DNA from: Streptomyces finlayi
GTDB lineage: Bacteria > Actinomycetota > Actinomycetes > Streptomycetales > Streptomycetaceae
DNA length: 64,000 nucleotides
Direction of reading: 5' to 3'
Assembly (NCBI RefSeq): GCF_014216315.1
Contig: NZ_CP045702.1
Coordinates: 3,906,001 to 3,970,000 of the forward strand
The translations under genes and the position numbers were made by a program. Position 1 is the stretch's first letter. The number at the start of each line of letters is the position of its first letter. A model generated the notes under the pieces. That model was not told where the DNA came from. It saw only the letters and a list, made by a program, of their open reading frames with translations, and did no database searches. Positions 59,243 through 64,000 of this stretch are shown piece after piece.

Positions 59243-60331
59243 TCAGACCTCCTTGGCGGCAGTGGTGGCGGCGACCGCCGGGTGGACCGGGCTGCTCTCC
59301 GGCACTCCGGCCGGCCGCAGCCGGGCGAACTCCTTGCGCAGCACCGGCACGACCTCTTCGCCGAGGATGTCGAGCTGCTCCAGGACCGTCTTGAGCGGGA
59401 GTCCCGCGTGGTCCATCAGGAACAGCTGGCGCTGGTAGTCGCCGACGGAGTCACGGAAGGACAGGGTCCGCTCGATGACCTCCTGCGGGGAGCCGACGGT
59501 CAGCGGGGTCTGCTCGGTGAAGTCCTCCAGCGAGGGCCCGTGACCGTAGACGGGCGCGTTGTCGAAGTACGGGCGGAACTCCCGTACCGCGTCCTGCGAG
59601 TTCTTCCGCATGAACACCTGGCCGCCGAGGCCCACGATGGCCTGCTCCTCGGCGCCGTGCCCGTGGTGGGCGAAGCGCCTGCGGTAGAGCTTCACCATCT
59701 TCTCGGTGTGCTCCAGGGGCCAGAAGATGTTGTTGTGGAAGAAGCCGTCGCCGTAGTACGCGGCCTGCTCGGCGATCTCCGGGGAGCGGATGGAGCCGTG
59801 CCAGACGAACGGCGGGACGCCGTCCAGCGGGCGCGGGGTGGCGGTGAAGGACTGGAGCGGGGTGCGGAACCTGCCCTCCCAGTCGACGACGTCCTCGCGC
59901 CACAGCTTGTGCAGCAGGGCGTAGTTCTCGATCGCCATCGGGATGCCCTGACGGATGTCCTTGCCGAACCAGGGGTAGACCGGTCCGGTGTTGCCGCGGC
60001 CCAGCATCAGGTCGATGCGGCCGTCCGCGAGGTGCTGGAGGGTGGCGTAGTCCTCGGCGATCTTCACCGGGTCATTGGTGGTGATCAGCGTGGTGGAGGT
60101 CGAGAGGATCAGGCTCTCGGTGCGGGCGGCGATGTAGCCGAGCGTGGTCGTCGGCGAGGACGGGACGAACGGCGGGTTGTGGTGCTCACCCGTCGCGAAG
60201 ACGTCCAGGCCCACTTCCTCGGCCTTGAGCGCGATCTCGATCGTCGCCTTGATGCGCTCGTGCTCGCTCGGTGTCCGACCGTTCGTGGGATCGGTGGTGA
60301 CGTCTCCGACGGTGAAGATCCCGAACTGCAT
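59243..60331 (-). CDS. LLM-class flavin-dependent monooxygenase (CE1758 type)
   Basis: 362 aa. A luciferase-like TIM barrel: MQFGIFTVGDVTTDP, EVGLDVFATGEHHNPPF, ADGRIDLMLGRGNTGPVYPWFG. Uses FMNH2 from the downstream reductase to oxidise an unknown substrate (possibly sulfonate, aromatic or nitrilotriacetate-like). ATG 60331 with GGAGGCGGG upstream. Operon order: monooxygenase then reductase. Confidence 0.9.
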   Translation of the reverse strand: MQFGIFTVGDVTTDPTNGRTPSEHERIKATIEIALKAEEVGLDVFATGEHHNPPFVPSSPTTTLGYIAARTESLILSTSTTLITTNDPVKIAEDYATLQHLADGRIDLMLGRGNTGPVYPWFGKDIRQGIPMAIENYALLHKLWREDVVDWEGRFRTPLQSFTATPRPLDGVPPFVWHGSIRSPEIAEQAAYYGDGFFHNNIFWPLEHTEKMVKLYRRRFAHHGHGAEEQAIVGLGGQVFMRKNSQDAVREFRPYFDNAPVYGHGPSLEDFTEQTPLTVGSPQEVIERTLSFRDSVGDYQRQLFLMDHAGLPLKTVLEQLDILGEEVVPVLRKEFARLRPAGVPESSPVHPAVAATTAAKEV

Positions 60332-60355
60332 GACGCCCGCCTCCAAGAGGTTTTG

Positions 60356-60369
60356 GTTGAATATTGAAC
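60356..60369. promoter_or_regulatory. Candidate operator upstream of the LLM/FMN reductase operon
   Basis: GTTGAATATTGAAC is an AT-rich, near-palindromic element with two TTGAA units, 25 bp before the LLM start. It resembles the ATTCAA/TTGGAAT element at pirin. Confidence 0.45.
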
Positions 60370-60435
60370 TATGTGAACACATCCTACAACGAGGCACCCC
60401 CGCGACCTGTTCCGTATCCCCGGACGTGTCGGTTT

Positions 60436-60717
60436 CCGCTGGTCGGCGCCCCACCGCTCGGCCCGCGCGATCGCTTCCCGCCGTGCCCCGAAGATCTCCT
60501 CCCGGGCCGGGACGGAGGAGAGCCCGGTCACCGGAGCGGCCGGCACGATGAGGTGCCGGCCGGCGTAGGTCGTGGCGTGGTGGGTGAGAACCCCGTTGCG
60601 GAGGGTGGGGCGGTGCCGGGAGCGCCGAGCAGTCGCGGCCAGGTCGATGACCAGGCTCGTGTCCCAGGCGCGGGGGCGGTCCTTCGGCCAACCGCCCGGA
60701 CGGAGCCGGGCAGTTAC
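60436..60717 (-). pseudogene. Decayed or unrecognised coding remnant
   Basis: A minus-strand frame in the 393-bp gap between the LLM start and the next gene has strong G/C third positions over ~85 codons (DTSLVIDLAATARRSR ... REEIFGARREAIARAERW). It has no suitable start, begins right after an upstream in-frame stop and loses bias near 60440. I cannot name the family; the pattern fits a C-terminal gene relic. Confidence 0.45.
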
Positions 60718-60724
60718 TCCGAGG

Positions 60725-61018
60725 TCAGTGCTTCAGCGCGGCAAGACCCTTCTTCATGTCCTCGGCGTTCATCACCGGCTGGATCTCGATCCTCGCGCCG
60801 AGCTGCTCGAAGAGCGGCTCCGCGATGCTGGGCAGCCGTGAACTGTCCTGCATGTCGAAGACGAAGGTGCAGGACCGGCCGCCCTCGCTGGGGCCGAAGT
60901 AGGACGCCTCGGGCTTGAGCGCTTCCATCATCTCCTGCATGACCTTCAGCAGCTGGCCGCTCTTGAGCGCGTCGTTCGAGACCTGGGTGTCCAGGTGTGC
61001 CCTCATCATGACTCTCAT
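60725..61018 (-). CDS. Small ferredoxin-fold (DUF3303-like) protein
   Basis: 97 aa from ATG 61018, with GAGGAG at 10-nt spacing; GTG 61045 would add nine residues. MRVMMRAHLDTQVSNDALKSG and EASYFGPSEGGRSCTFVFDMQDSSRLPSIAEPLFE suggest a dimeric alpha-beta barrel similar to DUF3303/EthD-like proteins. Function unknown. It ends 7 bp before the remnant above. Confidence 0.75.
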   Translation of the reverse strand: MRVMMRAHLDTQVSNDALKSGQLLKVMQEMMEALKPEASYFGPSEGGRSCTFVFDMQDSSRLPSIAEPLFEQLGARIEIQPVMNAEDMKKGLAALKH

Positions 61019-61194
61019 CGCAATTTCGCTCCTCACGCCCACCACGACCGGCGCGGTGCGGTCCGCGCTCGCTGAGACCTGGTGACGTCCCGCTCAGGCT
61101 CTCCTCGGGTGATCGGGGCGGCAACATCTCGTCCGCCGTCCGAGCCGGGCCGGTGCGTACTCCGGACGCGCCGTACGCCCACGGCCCCTCCCCG

Positions 61195-61200
61195 TACACT
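61195..61200 (+). promoter_or_regulatory. -10 element of the trpS leader transcript
   Basis: TACACT ends 7 nt before the leader ATG (61208), so transcription should begin at or next to the ATG, giving a leaderless leader peptide mRNA. No clear -35 hexamer is present. Confidence 0.7.
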
Positions 61201-61207
61201 GGGCCGC

Positions 61208-61249
61208 ATGACCTCCGTACTGTGCCGGAACTGGTGGCGCTCCTCCTAG
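61208..61249 (+). CDS. trpS leader peptide
   Basis: 13 codons, MTSVLCRNWWRSS, stop at 61247-61249. Two adjacent Trp codons (61232-61237) lie where ribosome stalling would control RNA folding. It is too short for ordinary gene finding, but its position 5' of a TrpRS gene and its overlap with alternative hairpins make it a genuine regulatory ORF. Confidence 0.9.
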   Translation: MTSVLCRNWWRSS

Positions 61250-61306
61250 GAGCGGCCACCTCATCTGCACGGAACCAGGGCCGTTCGACATGGACGGCCC
61301 TTTTTT
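61233..61306 (+). promoter_or_regulatory. Ribosome-mediated transcription attenuator of trpS
   Basis: Segment 1-2 hairpin: 61233-61244 pairs with 61248-61260 with one bulge; the Trp codons are in its 5' arm. Antiterminator 2-3: GAGCGGCC (61250-61257) with GGCCGTTC (61279-61286). Terminator 3-4: GGGCCGT (61278-61284) with ACGGCCC (61294-61300) followed by six T (61301-61306). The 2-3 and 3-4 pairings share bases and are mutually exclusive. Confidence 0.88.
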
Positions 61307-61386
61307 GCTGCCTCCGGGCGGCGCGGATCCCCGGTTCGGCGGGCCGTCCTCCACGCATCAGCTACCCGCGCGAGGAGAGACCGACC

Positions 61387-62463
61387 GTGACCATCACCGC
61401 TTCCTCAATCCCGGCCACCGCGATCCCCACCACGCCCGCACAGACCCGCAGCACCGAGCTCGAACAGCAGCTACGGCACACCCCCGAACGCTTCCGGGTC
61501 CTGACCGGCGACCGCCCCACCGGCGCCCTCCACCTCGGCCACTACTTCGGCACCCTCCACAACCGGGTCCGGCTCCAGGACCTCGGCGCGGAGGTCTTCG
61601 TGCTCGTCGCCGACTACCAGGTCCTCACCGACCGGGACGTCGCCGAACGGCTCACCGAGTACGTGGACGGGCTGCTGCTCGACCATCTGGCGACCGGCAT
61701 CGACCCCGCGCGCACCACGGTCTTCAACCACAGCGCCGTGCCCGCCCTCAACCAGCTCCTGCTGCCCTTCCTGAGCCTGGTCTCCGTCGCCGAGCTGGGC
61801 CGCAACCCCACGGTGAAGGACGAGATCGCGCACTCCCGGCAGTCCTCGGTCAGCGGGCTCATGTACACCTACCCCGTCCACCAGGCCGCCGACATCCTCT
61901 TCTGCAAGGGCAACCTGGTGCCCGTCGGCCAGGACCAGCTGCCGCACCTCGAAGTGACCCGGACGATCGCCAGGCGCTTCAACGAGCGGTACGGGGCCGT
62001 CTTCCCCGAACCGGACGCCCTGCTCTCCGCCGCACCCCTCCTCCTGGGCACCGACGGCACCAAGATGAGCAAGAGCCGCGCCAACTCGATCGCGCTCTCC
62101 GCCGACGAGGACGAGACGGCGCGGCTGATCAAGGGTGCGAGGACGGATGCCGAGCGCCGCATCACGTACGACCCGGAGGGCAGGCCCGGAGTGTCGAGCC
62201 TCGTGCTGCTCGCCGCGCTCTGTCTCGACCGCGACCCGCACGAGGTCGCCGAGGAGATCGGGAACGGCGGCGCGGCCGTCCTCAAGCGGACGGTGACCGA
62301 GGCGGTCAATACGCGCATGGCGCCGATCCGGGCCCGGCGCGCGGAGTACGCGCAGGACATGGCGTACGTACGGTCGGTGCTGCGCGCGGGCAACGAACGG
62401 GCGAACGAGATCGCCGAACGGACCCTGGACGAGGTACGGGACGCGATGGGCGGCCTGCGGTAA
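61387..62463 (+). CDS. trpS: Tryptophanyl-tRNA synthetase, probably auxiliary/antibiotic-resistant type
   Basis: 358 aa. Class I motifs TGALHLGHYFG (HIGH-like) and GTDGTKMSKSR (KMSKS). Trp-binding pocket landmarks: VLTGDRPTGALHL; QAADILFCKGNLVPVGQDQLPHLEVTR. GTG 61387 with GAGGAG 9 nt upstream; the earlier in-frame stretch is leader DNA. The attenuator upstream matches the known control of the S. coelicolor indolmycin-resistant TrpRS1 gene, unlike the housekeeping copy, so this is likely the inducible second TrpRS. Residue-level proof of drug resistance is not claimed. Confidence 0.93.
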   Translation: MTITASSIPATAIPTTPAQTRSTELEQQLRHTPERFRVLTGDRPTGALHLGHYFGTLHNRVRLQDLGAEVFVLVADYQVLTDRDVAERLTEYVDGLLLDHLATGIDPARTTVFNHSAVPALNQLLLPFLSLVSVAELGRNPTVKDEIAHSRQSSVSGLMYTYPVHQAADILFCKGNLVPVGQDQLPHLEVTRTIARRFNERYGAVFPEPDALLSAAPLLLGTDGTKMSKSRANSIALSADEDETARLIKGARTDAERRITYDPEGRPGVSSLVLLAALCLDRDPHEVAEEIGNGGAAVLKRTVTEAVNTRMAPIRARRAEYAQDMAYVRSVLRAGNERANEIAERTLDEVRDAMGGLR

Positions 62464-62478
62464 CCGCGCCGGGCGGCT

Positions 62479-64000
62479 TCAGCGGCGCGTCATCGTCCGC
62501 TGCCCGCGCAGGAGTTCCGCCAGACCACGGCGGGTCGCGGCGATCACCACACGGTCCTCGGGGCGCAGTACGTACCCGGGGTGCAGGTCCCAGACCAGCC
62601 CCTGCGTCTGCCCTGCCGTCCCGGCGGCCGTCAGGTCGCGCTGCCGGTCTGCGGGCGGGGTGGCGTCCAGGGCCAGGACCCGCCAGGCACCCGCGCGGAA
62701 CGCCTGCTCGACCGTGCGGCCCTCCAGCTGGGGGTGACCGGCCACCCCCAGCGCGGCGAACAGCATGACCTTCCGCTCGACCGGGATGGCGCCGAGGATC
62801 TGCCGGCCCATCATGGCGCCCGCGAACGACGGGGCGGCCAGATGGGAGACGGACCGGGAGCGGGTCAGGGCCTGGGGATGGGCGGTGCGCAGGGTGCGGT
62901 AGACGGCGTCGGCGAACCCGTCGTCGTACAGGCGCAGCACCACCCGCAGGTCCGGTTTGACCGAGCGGGCGTACAGCGCCGCCTCCAGATTCGTGGTGTC
63001 GATGCTGGTCAGAGCCAGCAGGGCACCCGCGCGATGGATCTTCGCCGCTTCCAGGACGCCTTCCTGGGTGACATCTCCTATGACCGTCGGGACATGCAGG
63101 CTCCGGGCCAGCGGGATACCGCGCGCCTCCGGGTCCTCCTCCACGACGACCACCGGGATGTTCAGTTCGCGCAGCCGCACCAGGACACGGGTGCCGATCT
63201 TGCCGAGTCCCAGCAGCACCACGTGTCCGGACAGTCCGCGTGGCGGGCGGCGCAGCGACGAGGTGGTGCGCAGGGAACCGAACGTCTCCAGGACGGCGGC
63301 GACCAGCAGGGGCAGCAGCATCAGTCCGGCCAGGCCGGAGAGCAGCTGGATGATCTGTCGGCCCGGCGGGTCGTCGAGCGCGGGGTCACCCATCGCGAAC
63401 AGGTCGAGCAGCGTCAGGTAGGCGGCGTGCAGGGGGTGGTAGCCCGTGGACAGCACCGAGGCCACGGCCAGGCCGAGAACGGCCGCCGCGACGCCTGCCG
63501 CCGACCAGCGCAGCCTTCGCGAGAACACCTGGCTCAGCGGCGCGCCCCGCCCGCCCATGCGCTTCGCCGGCCGGTCCGGGTCCGCCTGGCTGATGTTCTC
63601 CAGGACGATGGTTCCGCGACCGGCGGCGGCCGCCACCGAGGCGGCGTCCGGGAGGAGCTGCGGCCCCTCGCCGCTGCTGTCGGAACCCTCGGCGCCCGCC
63701 GGGTCGTGCGTGGTGGAGGAGAGCAGCGCGAGCGTGCACAGCCCCGGGTCGGCCACCTCGCCGTGGCGTGGCGGCGGCCGCTCGGCGGCCCGCAGGAGCA
63801 GCCCTTCGGCCTGGATGACCTTGCTGCTGCCGGTGAGGGCGGTGGCGGCGAGCGCGGGGGCCGCCGTGTCCGCGTCGGAGAGGACCGTGGTGGAGGCGTC
63901 GAGCGCCACCTGGTCGAGTCCCGGCATGGCCAGCACCGCCGCCTGGTCGAGCAGCGTCTCCAGATGCTGGCCGAGCTTGCGGTTGTAGAGCCGGATGACC
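62479..64000 (-). CDS. Ion-channel/NAD-binding (TrkA-N) membrane protein (5' end outside window)
   Basis: At least 507 codons; the frame is open to the window edge, so the start lies beyond 64000. Visible order: N-terminal TrkA-N domain part (~1-90), linker, two helices (AAGVAAAVLGLAVASVLSTGY; IIQLLSGLAGLMLLPLLVAAVLE) around a weak pore loop (YLTLLDLFAMGDPALD), then a second TrkA-N Rossmann domain (HVVLLGLGKIGTRVLVRLREL) and C-terminal RCK-C-like region. The pore loop lacks a canonical TVGYG filter, so ion selectivity is uncertain. Convergent with trpS. Confidence 0.9.
   Translation of the reverse strand, partial: VIRLYNRKLGQHLETLLDQAAVLAMPGLDQVALDASTTVLSDADTAAPALAATALTGSSKVIQAEGLLLRAAERPPPRHGEVADPGLCTLALLSSTTHDPAGAEGSDSSGEGPQLLPDAASVAAAAGRGTIVLENISQADPDRPAKRMGGRGAPLSQVFSRRLRWSAAGVAAAVLGLAVASVLSTGYHPLHAAYLTLLDLFAMGDPALDDPPGRQIIQLLSGLAGLMLLPLLVAAVLETFGSLRTTSSLRRPPRGLSGHVVLLGLGKIGTRVLVRLRELNIPVVVVEEDPEARGIPLARSLHVPTVIGDVTQEGVLEAAKIHRAGALLALTSIDTTNLEAALYARSVKPDLRVVLRLYDDGFADAVYRTLRTAHPQALTRSRSVSHLAAPSFAGAMMGRQILGAIPVERKVMLFAALGVAGHPQLEGRTVEQAFRAGAWRVLALDATPPADRQRDLTAAGTAGQTQGLVWDLHPGYVLRPEDRVVIAATRRGLAELLRGQRTMTRR

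Noticed and set aside
60364..60918. Plus-strand reading frames across the LLM upstream region
   Set aside because: Arg/Pro/Ser-rich shadows; better codon bias lies on the minus strand.

Overview
This is a high-GC actinobacterial chromosome segment, almost certainly Streptomyces. The evidence is about 70% G+C, third-codon G/C bias, many GTG starts, leaderless-looking starts, an AfsR/SARP-type regulator, paired Ser/Thr kinases, a bacterial proteasome activator and bkd genes. From memory, the gene order resembles the S. coelicolor aspS/metS/bkd neighbourhood (SCO37xx-SCO38xx) on one side of oriC; this was not computed. Four parS-type ParB sites (three perfect GTTTCACGTGAAAC, one with a single mismatch) plus a truncated half-site agree with an oriC-proximal position. 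I saw no rRNA, tRNA, insertion sequence, prophage or CRISPR.

Layout. 1-4.3 kb: molybdenum-cofactor genes (mobA-like fusion, moeA), coupled to a TrkA-type K+ channel, then a quinone oxidoreductase. 4.4-10.3 kb (minus): bacterial proteasome activator, a PadR-controlled FtsX/MacB-type ABC exporter, and a Pro-rich membrane-anchored protein. 10.4-13.9 kb: two divergent transmembrane Ser/Thr kinases. 14-16.3 kb: phosphotransferase, pyridoxamine-oxidase-like protein, NarL-type response regulator. 16.6-20.2 kb: bkdABC branched-chain 2-oxoacid dehydrogenase. 20.3-28.6 kb: D,D-carboxypeptidase, GntR regulator with MFS exporter, mycothiol-dependent isomerase-like protein, nitrilase, LURP-one protein, thioredoxin-NHL protein, DUF4232 lipoprotein. 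28.8-38.8 kb: SARP-NB-ARC-TPR regulator, DUF6458 protein, an AraC remnant, M18 aminopeptidase, FadE5-like acyl-CoA dehydrogenase, SseB-like protein, pirin, AI-2E family permease. 38.8-45.6 kb: PP2C phosphatase/anti-sigma fusion, aspS, L,D-transpeptidase, metG. 45.7-55.5 kb: repeat-rich VWA protein, PhoX-type phosphatase behind a PHO box, S4 RNA-binding protein, FUSC protein, small proteins and membrane proteins. 55.6-64 kb: DrrAB-type ABC exporter, cupin, universal stress protein, LLM/FMN-reductase pair, a trpS gene under a leader-peptide attenuator, and a partial NAD-binding ion channel protein.

The most striking regulatory object is at 61195-61463: promoter, 13-codon leader ORF with tandem Trp codons, mutually exclusive hairpins and a U-tract terminator ahead of a TrpRS gene. 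This is a complete ribosome-mediated attenuator, probably of an auxiliary (indolmycin-resistance-type) TrpRS. Next are the parS sites built into gene junctions. One forms an 18-bp-stem terminator after aspS, and another spans the moeA stop and the channel gene start. The PHO box and the PadR operator are also readable directly from the sequence.
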